64,000 bases of DNA from Pantoea sp. SOD02 (GTDB lineage: Bacteria > Pseudomonadota > Gammaproteobacteria > Enterobacterales > Enterobacteriaceae), in assembly GCF_024707505.1 (NCBI RefSeq), contig NZ_CP102604.1:1860001-1924000 (forward strand). The letters run 5' to 3'. Shown one piece after another: positions 56,977-64,000 of this stretch (its first letter is position 1; each line of letters begins with the position of its first letter). Position numbers and translations under genes: made by a program. The notes beneath the pieces were generated by a model, which saw only the letters and a list, made by a program, of their open reading frames with translations, ran no database searches and was not told the origin of the DNA.

Positions 56977-57522
56977 ATGGAAAATTTGCATCAACATTTG
57001 AGTCTGGCGCTGAAGCAGCTGCGTCAGGCCAACGGCTGGAGCCTGACGCTGGCATCGGATCGCACCGGCGTGAGCAAAGCGATGCTAGGCCAGATCGAGC
57101 GCGGCGAATCGAGCCCCACGGTGGCGACGCTGTGGAAAATCGCCACCGGCTTTAACGTGCCGTTTTCCTTCTTTGTGCAGGGCAGCGATCAACCGCCGGG
57201 CAACGTGGCGACCTTCAGCCAGCCTAATGCGCAGATGCAGGTTAAGCCGCTGCTGCCGTACGATGCCAAACTGCGTTTTGATCTACTGGAAGTGACGCTA
57301 GCGGGTGGCGCGCAGAGCGATTCATCGGCGCATGAAAGCGGGGTGATTGAGCAAGTGGTGGTGCTGGAGGGCGAACTGCTGTTGGGCGTGGAAGGCACAT
57401 GGCGGCGTTTGCTCGCGGGTGAAGCCAGCCAATTCGCCGCCGATACGCCGCACAGCTACCGCAATCCTCTCAGCACGCCGCTGCGTTTCCACAGTTTGAT
57501 CCATTATCTGCAACGCCCGTAG
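56977..57522 (+). CDS. sutR: XRE-cupin transcriptional regulator, SutR (YdcN)-like
   Basis: A 181-residue regulator with an N-terminal XRE helix-turn-helix (LRQANGWSLTLASDRTGVSKAMLGQIERGESSPTVATLWKIA, residues 16-56) and a C-terminal cupin (about 105-175: VVVLEGELLLGVEGTW, ending TPLRFHSLIHYLQ). E. coli SutR/YdcN (178 aa) has the same architecture and is adjacent to ydcO; it is reported to control sulfur-utilisation genes. Divergent from benE. Its TAG stop codon is part of the tag of a palindromic repeat. Confidence 0.88.
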   Translation: MENLHQHLSLALKQLRQANGWSLTLASDRTGVSKAMLGQIERGESSPTVATLWKIATGFNVPFSFFVQGSDQPPGNVATFSQPNAQMQVKPLLPYDAKLRFDLLEVTLAGGAQSDSSAHESGVIEQVVVLEGELLLGVEGTWRRLLAGEASQFAADTPHSYRNPLSTPLRFHSLIHYLQRP

Positions 57523-57543
57523 GGTCGCCATTCATGGCGACCA
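57518..57543 (+). repeat. Palindromic repeat, type A forward, supplying the sutR stop codon
   Basis: The CGTAGG tag overlaps the end of the sutR-like gene, whose stop codon is the TAG at 57520-57522. Arms GGTCGCCAT/ATGGCGACC follow. Confidence 0.85.
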
Positions 57544-57571
57544 ACTCACAACACATCACAATTACAAATTG

Positions 57572-57605
57572 ATACGAAGGTAAACTACACAGTTTGCCTT
57601 CGTAT
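57572..57605. promoter_or_regulatory. 34-bp palindromic operator upstream of the MarR gene
   Basis: Arms ATACGAAGGTAAACT (57572-57586) and AGTTTGCCTTCGTAT (57591-57605) match at 14 of 15 pairs around ACAC. It lies 37 bases before the MarR start codon, the expected place for autoregulation. Confidence 0.8.
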
Positions 57606-57642
57606 TTATATACTCGCGGCTCATCAGTAAGGAGAAGGTGCC

Positions 57643-58068
57643 ATGAGCGACCTCAACAGCGCGGCGGCGTTACTGCGCAGCATCAATGGCAAACTGGCGC
57701 GTCGCCTGCGTGAATCGGCGCCGCCGGGCGATCTCACCTGGCCGCAGGTATCGGTCCTCGGTTATCTGGTGCGCGAGGGAGCTATGACGGTAACGGAATT
57801 GGCTACGCTGGAAGGTGTGCGCACGCAGTCGATGGGCGCCACCGTGGCCAGCTTGCAAACGCTGGGTATGGTGCAGGGCGCCGCCGATCCGCAGGATGGC
57901 CGCAAAACCCGTTATCAACCTACCGATGCTTGCCTGAAACTGATCGCCGCCAACCGCGCACAACGTGATGACTGGCTGCTCAACAGCATCGCGACGCAGT
58001 TGAATGCGCAGGAACAACAAACGCTGCTGGCCGCGATTCCCTTACTGCAACGACTTGCCGACCAATAA
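57643..58068 (+). CDS. MarR-family transcriptional regulator
   Basis: A 141-residue MarR regulator. The winged helix-turn-helix is LVREGAMTVTELATLEGVRTQSMGATVASLQTLGMVQGAADPQDGRKTRYQPT (about residues 46-98). The wing has the DGRK motif of the family. AAGGAG lies 8 bases before ATG. It is followed after 17 bases by a hydrolase gene, which it probably represses together with itself through the upstream palindrome. Confidence 0.92.
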   Translation: MSDLNSAAALLRSINGKLARRLRESAPPGDLTWPQVSVLGYLVREGAMTVTELATLEGVRTQSMGATVASLQTLGMVQGAADPQDGRKTRYQPTDACLKLIAANRAQRDDWLLNSIATQLNAQEQQTLLAAIPLLQRLADQ

Positions 58069-58085
58069 TCCTGAGAGGACTCAAC

Positions 58086-58640
58086 ATGGCTTTAACTACC
58101 CTTGACGACAACACCGCGCTGATTGTAATTGACCTGCAGAACGGCATCGTTGCGCTGCCTGTCGCACCGTTAGAGGCGCATGAAGTGATTGAGCGCTCAG
58201 CGCGTCTGGCCGATGCTTTCCGTGGGCAAAAGCGCCCGGTGGTGCTGGTCAACGTTGCGGGCGGCGCACCTGGCCGTAATGAGCAGCCGAAGCATGGTGG
58301 CGATCTGCCTGCCGATTGGGCTACTTTGGTGCCGGACCTGGCGCAGCAGCGCGGTGATATCGCCATCACCAAAAAAACCTGGGGCGCATTCCACAACACC
58401 GATCTGCATGAGCAGCTGCAGCAGCGCGGCATCACGCAAGTGGTTGTTTGCGGTATCGCCACCAGCATCGGTGTGGAATCCACGGCGCGCCAGGCGTATG
58501 AATTGGGTTACAACGTCACGTTGGCAACCGATGCTATGACCTGCCTGAATGCCGAAACGCACAAAAACAGCGTCGAGCGCATCTTCCCGCGCCTGGGCGA
58601 AACCGGCACAACCGATGATGTGCTGGCGTTGTTGAAGTAA
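58086..58640 (+). CDS. Isochorismatase-type cysteine hydrolase
   Basis: A 184-residue isochorismatase-like hydrolase. The catalytic Asp is in ALIVIDLQNGIV, the Lys in DIAITKKTWGAFHNTDL, and the nucleophile Cys in GITQVVVCGIATSIGVESTARQAYELGYNVTLATDAM. The Asp-Lys-Cys triad suggests amide or N-carbamoyl hydrolysis; the GIATSIGVESTAR segment is close to YcaC/YecD-type proteins, substrate unknown. AGAGGA precedes the start. Co-transcribed with the MarR gene. Confidence 0.9.
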   Translation: MALTTLDDNTALIVIDLQNGIVALPVAPLEAHEVIERSARLADAFRGQKRPVVLVNVAGGAPGRNEQPKHGGDLPADWATLVPDLAQQRGDIAITKKTWGAFHNTDLHEQLQQRGITQVVVCGIATSIGVESTARQAYELGYNVTLATDAMTCLNAETHKNSVERIFPRLGETGTTDDVLALLK

Positions 58641-58647
58641 GGTTCAT

Positions 58648-58750
58648 CGTAGGGTGCGCATTCATGCGCACCTGGCTTAAAGGTCGCCAATAATGGCGAC
58701 CCTACGGTAATTGGCGAGGCTTTCGTAGGGTGCGCATTTATGCGCACCGG
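58648..58750. repeat. Palindromic repeat cluster (type B+, A-, B+)
   Basis: 58648-58672 type B forward, 58680-58706 type A reverse with CCTACG, 58724-58750 type B forward. The three fill the gap between the convergent hydrolase and pqqU ends. This is the clearest example of alternating orientation in the window. Confidence 0.9.
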
Positions 58751-58763
58751 CATTAAAGTTTAT

Positions 58764-60875
58764 TTACAGAAACGCATAACTCACCGTCAGACCCACGCTG
58801 TAATTGCGGCCCGGTGCCGGTTCGTAATAGCGGCCGTTGCTTTCATTGACGATCACCGAACCGATGTAGTTGCGGTCAAACAGGTTATCGACGCGGCCAA
58901 ACAGATTCAGCGTCCAGTTCTGCACCAGCCACTTATAACCGCTGTTTACGCCGACCACGGTGTAAGACGGCGCTTTCACATCGTTCTCATCATCCGCCGC
59001 GATATCGCTCAGGTAGCGCACATCGGTTCCGGCATACCAGCCTTGATCGGGCGCGTAAGCCAGACCGGCGTAGGCCATGTTACGGGCAATGCCGGGAATG
59101 CGGTTGCCGTCGCAGCTTTCGGTGCCGCAGGCGTTGGAGCGATAGCGGGCATCCAGCAAGGTCCATGCGGCTTTGAAGCGCCAGCTCTCGCCAAACTGCT
59201 GGTCGAGGCCGAGTTCTAATCCACGACGGCGAGTTTCACCGGCATTTTTGTAGCTGGTGCGGCCTTCAAAGCTGCTGTCAGAAACGATCTCGTTTTTGGT
59301 ATCGGTCTGGAAAATCGCCGCAGTTAACAGGCCATTGCCGATCCGTTTCTTGCTGCCCAGTTCAACCGTTTCGCTGGTGGCGGGTTGCAGGTTGAGATTC
59401 AGTCCGGCCTGATCGGCGGCGCGATAGGACAACTCATTCAGCGTCGGCGTTTCGAAGCCGCGACCAGCAGAAACGTAGGCGTTCCAGCTGTTATCAATCG
59501 CGTAGTTCAGGGCCGCGGCAGGTAACCAGCGATGGTAGCGACGATTGCCGCTGTCATCCGGATCGCTGTCGGTGACGTAATAGTCATTGGAGTCGAAATT
59601 CACCGTGCTGAAACGCACGCCGGCATCCAGCGACAGTTTATCGGTCAGCTGCCACGCGGTTTGCATATAGGGATCGAGGTTCCACATCAGGTTGCGTTCG
59701 TTACGACGCATCTCGCCCTGTACGCCCAATTCGTCGCCGCTAAAGTTCTGATAACCTTTGCGCTTCTCGGTCATAGTTTCATAGTCGAGGCCGCCGGTGA
59801 AGGTCACCGGAATGGTGAACAGCGCGTCGCGGTGCGTCCAGCGGGTATCGATGCCCTGATAATGACGAGACAGAGAAATGACGCCGCCGGGATAACCTGG
59901 GCGCAACTGGGTGGCTTTAGGAATCGATTGATACTGCGTCGTTTCGCGTTCACCGGCGTACATCATCACGCTCAGGTCGTCGTTTTCACTCATCTGGCGC
60001 TGATAGTGCAGGCCCGCCTGGGTTTGATCGACGGTTTTACGCGCGTCGTACAAAGTCACGTTGCTGGCGACCTGGCGCGGATTGTCTTTCCACTGCTCGG
60101 CGGTCAAACCGCCCGGATCCTGCGCATCAACGTGCACGCTGTTGAACAGCAGCGTTAGGGTGCTGACATCATCAATGCGCACGCCGAGTTTGGCGTTGCC
60201 GAGATTTTTCTGCGCCGAGCTGTGATCGCGAAAGCCGTGCGTGGTAAAGCGTGAGGCGGAAACCGTGTAATTAACGTCGCCGGCTTGCGTACCGTCACCG
60301 GTCGCGCCGCTGGCTTTAACGCTGTTGCGCCAGCTACCGTAACTGCCGTACCAGCTGCTGGCTTCCAGCGTGGTGGGTTGCTGACCGGTTTCGGTTTCAA
60401 CGTTAATCACGCCGCCCGACGAGTTGCCATATAGCGCCGAGAACGGGCCGCGCAGCACGTCGATGTGATCGATTGAGCCAATATCGATATTAGAGGTTTG
60501 TCCCTGGCCGTCAGGCATGGTCGCTGGAATGCCATCAACGTACATGCGAATGCCGCGCAGGCCGAAGGTGGAACGCGAACCAAAACCGCGCACCGAAATC
60601 TGCAAATCCTGCGCATAGTTCTGGCGGTTTTGTATCTGCAAACCCGGCACGCTGCTGAGGTTTTCTGACAAATTGACGCGCGGTGCCGCATGGCGCATAT
60701 CTTCGCCGGAAACCACGCTAACTGCGGCTGGCGTATCGAGTTCAGAAAGTCCGGATGCGGACGGCGCCGCGCTCACCACCATGGTGTTATTGGCCGCGTT
60801 CGCCGCCAGCGCTGAGACCGGCAACATCGCAGGCAGCATCAGCAACGAAGCCTGTCGCAGTAAAGCTATTTTCAT
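58764..60875 (-). CDS. pqqU: TonB-dependent receptor PqqU (YncD)
   Basis: A 703-residue outer-membrane TonB-dependent receptor, matching E. coli YncD/PqqU (700 aa), the pyrroloquinoline quinone receptor. The signal peptide is residues 1-25. A TonB box-like TMVVSA lies near the mature N-terminus. The plug domain contains ELDTPAAVSVVSGEDM, VPGLQIQNRQNYAQDLQISVRGFGSRSTFGLRG and VLRGPFSALYGNSSGGVINVET. The barrel ends GRNYSVGLTVSYAFL with a terminal aromatic. The start at 60875 places the signal peptide correctly; a frame 25 codons longer is rejected. It would give PQQ for periplasmic glucose dehydrogenase; no pqq or gcd gene is in the window. Confidence 0.93.
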   Translation of the reverse strand: MKIALLRQASLLMLPAMLPVSALAANAANNTMVVSAAPSASGLSELDTPAAVSVVSGEDMRHAAPRVNLSENLSSVPGLQIQNRQNYAQDLQISVRGFGSRSTFGLRGIRMYVDGIPATMPDGQGQTSNIDIGSIDHIDVLRGPFSALYGNSSGGVINVETETGQQPTTLEASSWYGSYGSWRNSVKASGATGDGTQAGDVNYTVSASRFTTHGFRDHSSAQKNLGNAKLGVRIDDVSTLTLLFNSVHVDAQDPGGLTAEQWKDNPRQVASNVTLYDARKTVDQTQAGLHYQRQMSENDDLSVMMYAGERETTQYQSIPKATQLRPGYPGGVISLSRHYQGIDTRWTHRDALFTIPVTFTGGLDYETMTEKRKGYQNFSGDELGVQGEMRRNERNLMWNLDPYMQTAWQLTDKLSLDAGVRFSTVNFDSNDYYVTDSDPDDSGNRRYHRWLPAAALNYAIDNSWNAYVSAGRGFETPTLNELSYRAADQAGLNLNLQPATSETVELGSKKRIGNGLLTAAIFQTDTKNEIVSDSSFEGRTSYKNAGETRRRGLELGLDQQFGESWRFKAAWTLLDARYRSNACGTESCDGNRIPGIARNMAYAGLAYAPDQGWYAGTDVRYLSDIAADDENDVKAPSYTVVGVNSGYKWLVQNWTLNLFGRVDNLFDRNYIGSVIVNESNGRYYEPAPGRNYSVGLTVSYAFL

Positions 60876-61091
60876 TATGAAAGACCGTAAAAAGGGCGTG
60901 GAATGTACCGAATGGAACATTAATGGCGCGTATGTTAATCGTTTTATCATTTGTTTGAAAAGCGTTAATAGTATGACGGATTATTAATAATTGCGGTGTT
61001 GAAAATGTTTTTTCATCGCATCTCTGGCCTGGCTGCGTCAGGGAAATTCTGTCAGTCTGGCGGTTTTGTCTGAAAGCACAAAAGAGAGGGA

Positions 61092-61958
61092 ATGATGAGT
61101 CAACAACCTGTGGTCGCGGTACTGGGATTAGGCGCGATGGGCCATGCGTTTGCCGCTAACCTGTTGAAAAAAGGTTTCACGGTACGCGGCTGGAACCGTA
61201 CACGCGCCAAAGGCGAAGATCTGCTGGATGCTGGCATCACGCTGGCCGATAGCGCCGCACAAGCGGTGAGTGGCGCAGATGTGGTGATCGCCATGCTGGC
61301 CGACGGCGATACCACGCGTCAGGCGCTGAACGACGCCAGCAGCGCGCTTAAGCAGGGCGCGACGATTTGCCAGATGGGCACTATCGGCGTGGAAGCCACC
61401 GATCAACTGATCGCCGAATTCAAAAGCGCGCGCCCGGACGTGGTATTTATCGATGCACCGGTTTCCGGCACCAAAGCGCCGGCAGAAAATGCGCAAATTC
61501 TGGTGATGGCCAGCGGCGATCAGAGCAAAGCGCAGGCCGCCGAGCAGGTGTTTGCCGCGATTGGTAAAGGCACGCAGTGGCTGGGCGAGGCGGGCGCTAG
61601 CTCGCGCATGAAGCTGGTGGTGAATAGCTGGTTGATTGGTCTGATGCAGAGCCTGGCGGAAAGTACGCGTCTGGCGGAAGAGTTTGGTTTCAGCACCGAC
61701 GATCTGTGGAAAGTGCTGGATGGCGGTCCGCTGGCGGCACCGTACGCCAAAATGAAACTCGGCATGATCGCCAGCGGCGATTTCACGCCGCAGATGCATC
61801 TGGTGTGGGCGCTGAAAGACGCCAAACTGGCGCTGGATGCGGCAGGCGACAGCAAACTGCCGGCGCTGGAAAACATCGTAGATGTCTGGCAGCAAGCGGT
61901 GGACGCCGGTTACGGCGAGCAGGATCTGGCAGCGGTTTATCAATATCTGAAACGCTAA
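61092..61958 (+). CDS. Beta-hydroxyacid dehydrogenase family NAD(P)-dependent oxidoreductase
   Basis: A 288-residue 3-hydroxyisobutyrate dehydrogenase-like enzyme. The Rossmann motif VAVLGLGAMGHAFAANLLKKGFTVRGWNRT suggests NADPH by the basic residues after the beta2 strand. FIDAPVSGTKAPAENAQILVMASGD is the substrate-binding signature, and SRMKLVVNSWLIG holds the catalytic Lys. It resembles GlyR/HIBADH-type succinic semialdehyde or 2-hydroxy-3-oxopropionate reductases. An AraC-family gene starts one base after its stop, so the pair forms an operon. Confidence 0.9.
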   Translation: MMSQQPVVAVLGLGAMGHAFAANLLKKGFTVRGWNRTRAKGEDLLDAGITLADSAAQAVSGADVVIAMLADGDTTRQALNDASSALKQGATICQMGTIGVEATDQLIAEFKSARPDVVFIDAPVSGTKAPAENAQILVMASGDQSKAQAAEQVFAAIGKGTQWLGEAGASSRMKLVVNSWLIGLMQSLAESTRLAEEFGFSTDDLWKVLDGGPLAAPYAKMKLGMIASGDFTPQMHLVWALKDAKLALDAAGDSKLPALENIVDVWQQAVDAGYGEQDLAAVYQYLKR

Positions 61959-61959
61959 C

Positions 61960-62742
61960 ATGAGTGCGCGACTCAACTTCGACTTCGCCCATCGTCCGCT
62001 GGTGCCCTATGCGCATGATTATGCGCATGGCGACGCGGAGCCGTGGCATCACCACGATTGCGCGCAGCTGATCCACACGCTGAGCGGCGTGGTGAAAGTT
62101 GAAACGCAGCACGGCAGCTGGATTGTGCCGCCGAGTCGCGGCGTCTGGCTGCCGGCGGGAACGCGTCACGCGCTGCACATCGTCGGTGCAGTCGCTGCGC
62201 GCACGCTGTTTGTTGATCCGCTGGCGCGCGCCGATCTGCCCGCCAGTTGTCAGGTGGTACAGATTTCGCCGCTGCTACGTGAGTTGATTGTCAGCGCGCT
62301 GGCGCTGCCGGAGCAGTACGTTCCCGGCAGCCGCGCCGAGCGTATTTACGAGCTAATCCTCGATGAAATTCGCGTAATGGATGTGCTGCCGTTTGGCCTG
62401 CCGCTGCCGGAAAGCGAGCGTTTGCTGAGTCTGTGCCAGCACATCCAGCAAGCGCCCAGCGAAAACTGGACGCTGGCCCGCGCCGCCACGCAACTCTGCG
62501 TGGCCGAACGCACGCTGGCGCGCCATTTCAGCCGCGAAACCGGTTTGCAGTTCAGCGACTGGGTGCGCCGCGCGCGACTGAGCGTGGCGTTAACCCGCTT
62601 AGCGCAGGGCGATAGCGTGCTGACGGTGGCGCTCGATCTCGGTTACGACAGCCCAAGCGCCTTCAGTGCGATGTTTCGTCGCGTGCTCGGCGTTACGCCA
62701 GCGAACTACTTTCCTGCGGCAGAAAAGCGTGCGCTGCGTTGA
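61960..62742 (+). CDS. AraC-family transcriptional regulator with cupin domain
   Basis: A 260-residue regulator. The N-terminal cupin (about 20-85: HDYAHGDAEPWHHHDCAQLIHTLSGVVKVET, then PPSRGVWLPAGTRHAL) has a histidine cluster able to bind metal or ligand. The C-terminal double helix-turn-helix is about 150-255 (TQLCVAERTLARHFSRETGLQFSDWVRRAR and ALDLGYDSPSAFSAMFRRVLGVTPANYF). Its last 50 bases overlap the convergent leuA end. Probably regulates the adjacent dehydrogenase gene. Confidence 0.9.
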   Translation: MSARLNFDFAHRPLVPYAHDYAHGDAEPWHHHDCAQLIHTLSGVVKVETQHGSWIVPPSRGVWLPAGTRHALHIVGAVAARTLFVDPLARADLPASCQVVQISPLLRELIVSALALPEQYVPGSRAERIYELILDEIRVMDVLPFGLPLPESERLLSLCQHIQQAPSENWTLARAATQLCVAERTLARHFSRETGLQFSDWVRRARLSVALTRLAQGDSVLTVALDLGYDSPSAFSAMFRRVLGVTPANYFPAAEKRALR

Positions 62743-64000
62743 GCAGCGCCTGCAATGACGCGCGCGCCACATCGTTATCAATACCCACGCCCCACGCGCG
62801 TTCACCGCGTGCGTTAATGCAACTGATGTAAGTGACCGAACGGCTGTCGCTGCGTTTGCCCAGCGTGTGTTCGTGATAATCCTCGATGGTGATGACGATG
62901 TCGTAGCGCTGACGCAGCGCGGTGACGGCGGCAGAGAGCAAGCCGTTACCTTTGCCTTCCAGCGTCACCGGCTGCGCGCCCTGTTGCAGTCGCGCTTTGA
63001 AACGCGTTTCACCTTTATCGTCGCTGTGGCTTTCCGCTTCCTGCAAACGACGTGCAGGCTGCGTTAAACCGTAATGCTGACAAAACAGCTGCCACAGCGC
63101 ATGGTGCGTCATCTCCTGACCGTGCTGGTCGGTTTGCTGCTGCACCAGTCGGCTGAAATCCTGCTGCAAGCCGCGCGGCAGTTGCAGGCCGTGATTCTGC
63201 TCCAGCAGCCACGCGGCGCCACCTTTGCCTGATTGGCTGTTCACGCGGATCACCGCTTCGTAACTGCAGCCGATATCCAGCGGATCGAGCGGCAGATACG
63301 GCATCTGCCACAGGGTTTCTTCACGCTCAGCGCGTTCGGCAAAGCCTTTGCGAATCGCATCCTGATGCGAACCGGAGAAGGCGGTAAACACCAGCTCACC
63401 GGCATACGGATGGCGCGGATGCACCGGCAGCTGGTTGCAGCGCGTCACCACTTCCAGCACCTGCTGGATATCGCTGAAATCGAGTTGCGGCGCCACGCCT
63501 TGGGTATAGAGATTGAGCGCCAGCGTGACGATATCGACGTTGCCGGTGCGTTCGCCGTTGCCGAACAAACAGCCTTCGACGCGATCAGCACCCGCCAGCA
63601 GCGCCAGCTCGGCGCAGGCAATGCCAGTACCGCGATCGTTATGCGGATGCACGCTGATCGACACCTGCGATCGCTGGCTGAAGTGGCGACAGAAATACTC
63701 AATCTGATCGGCGTAGACGTTCGGCGTATTCACTTCGACGGTGGCAGGCAGGTTGATGATCATCGGACGCGCCGGTCCCGGCTGCCAAATCGCCGCCACC
63801 GCTTCGCAAATCTCCAGCGCAAACTCCGGCTCGGTAAAACAGAAGGTTTCTGGCGAATACTCGAAGGTCCACGCGGTATCCTTTTGTGTTTCGCAGCGGG
63901 CGCGAATTTGCCGTGCACCGGCGCAGGCCAGTTCAATAATTTCTGCTTTACTCTGGCGGAACACACGCTCGCGGAACAGCGGCGCGGTGGCGTTGTACAG
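62693..64000 (-). CDS. leuA: 2-isopropylmalate synthase, long (type 2) form, 5' part outside window
   Basis: The C-terminal 435 residues of an alpha-isopropylmalate synthase, first enzyme of leucine synthesis, condensing acetyl-CoA with 2-ketoisovalerate. The reading frame is open to the window edge, so the apparent start is internal. VSISVHPHNDRGTGIACAELALLAGADRVEGCLFGNGERTGN carries the metal-binding HxH and the GxGERxGN signature of the TIM barrel. The C-terminal leucine-binding regulatory domain follows (VTLEGKGNGLLSAAVTALRQRYDIVITIEDYHEHTLGKRSDSRSVTYISC-type sequence, residues given by position near 300-370). This is the Corynebacterium-like long form rather than the LeuA of leuABCD operons. 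It is convergent and overlapping with the AraC gene. Confidence 0.9.
   Translation of the reverse strand: MYNATAPLFRERVFRQSKAEIIELACAGARQIRARCETQKDTAWTFEYSPETFCFTEPEFALEICEAVAAIWQPGPARPMIINLPATVEVNTPNVYADQIEYFCRHFSQRSQVSISVHPHNDRGTGIACAELALLAGADRVEGCLFGNGERTGNVDIVTLALNLYTQGVAPQLDFSDIQQVLEVVTRCNQLPVHPRHPYAGELVFTAFSGSHQDAIRKGFAERAEREETLWQMPYLPLDPLDIGCSYEAVIRVNSQSGKGGAAWLLEQNHGLQLPRGLQQDFSRLVQQQTDQHGQEMTHHALWQLFCQHYGLTQPARRLQEAESHSDDKGETRFKARLQQGAQPVTLEGKGNGLLSAAVTALRQRYDIVITIEDYHEHTLGKRSDSRSVTYISCINARGERAWGVGIDNDVARASLQALLNAAHAFLPQESSSLA

Noticed and set aside
715..58750. Repeated palindromes as a CRISPR array
   Set aside because: Copies are dispersed between genes, spacing is irregular, no uniform spacers and no cas genes are present.

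Overview
The window looks like a chromosomal segment of a gamma-proteobacterium of the order Enterobacterales, most likely Erwiniaceae (Pantoea/Erwinia type). This rests on gene order, protein similarity recalled from the family, moderately high GC and enterobacterial regulatory sites; no database search was possible. The presence of tus with a Ter site in its promoter places the window in the replication-terminus half of the chromosome. The backbone pdxY-gst-dtpA-nth-rsxEGDCBA-ydgK-cnu ... ydgJ-add-malY-malX-malI-ydgA-manA-fumC-tus follows the E. coli 36-minute region, with insertions.

Layout: 1-4.1 kb, 3' part of pdxY, a glutathione S-transferase, a LysR regulator and the dipeptide permease dtpA. 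4.7-6.4 kb, a glutaminase-like protein and an MDR oxidoreductase. 6.4-13.7 kb, nth, the whole Rsx/Rnf-type electron transport operon, ydgK and cnu. 14.3-27.3 kb, a sugar island between cnu and ydgJ: a YtfQRT-YjfF (galactofuranose-type) ABC importer, then divergent araBA and araFGHC. The island lacks araD. 27.4-38 kb, ydgJ, add, malXY with divergent malI, ydgA, manA, fumC. 38-41 kb, a FAS1-domain secreted protein in an operon with an ECF sigma factor and an RskA-type anti-sigma factor, then tus. 41-48 kb, an MFS transporter and an OqxAB-type RND pump flanked by an OqxR-like (Rrf2) and a RarA-like (AraC/XylS) regulator. 48-55.5 kb, a barnase/barstar pair and a srfABC operon. 55.7-64 kb, benE with divergent sutR-like regulator, a MarR regulator with an isochorismatase-type hydrolase, the TonB receptor pqqU, a beta-hydroxyacid dehydrogenase with an AraC regulator, and the 3' part of a type-2 leuA.

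The most unusual whole-window signal is a family of short palindromic repeats in two arm types (GGTCGCCAT/ATGGCGACC and GGTGCGCAT/ATGCGCACC), both carrying the same GTAGG tag on one side. They lie mostly between convergent gene ends, and within every cluster neighbouring copies alternate in orientation. One cluster sits inside the araF-araG gap, one copy supplies the stop codon of the sutR-like gene, and two copies end in T-tracts and look like terminators.

Other points worth attention are the SigK/RskA/FAS1-like module with a candidate ECF promoter, the Ter site upstream of tus, several strong palindromic operators (upstream of ytfQ, malX/malI, sutR/benE, the MarR gene and oqxA/rarA), and SrfB/SrfC carrying actin-fold ATPase motifs and an altered P-loop.
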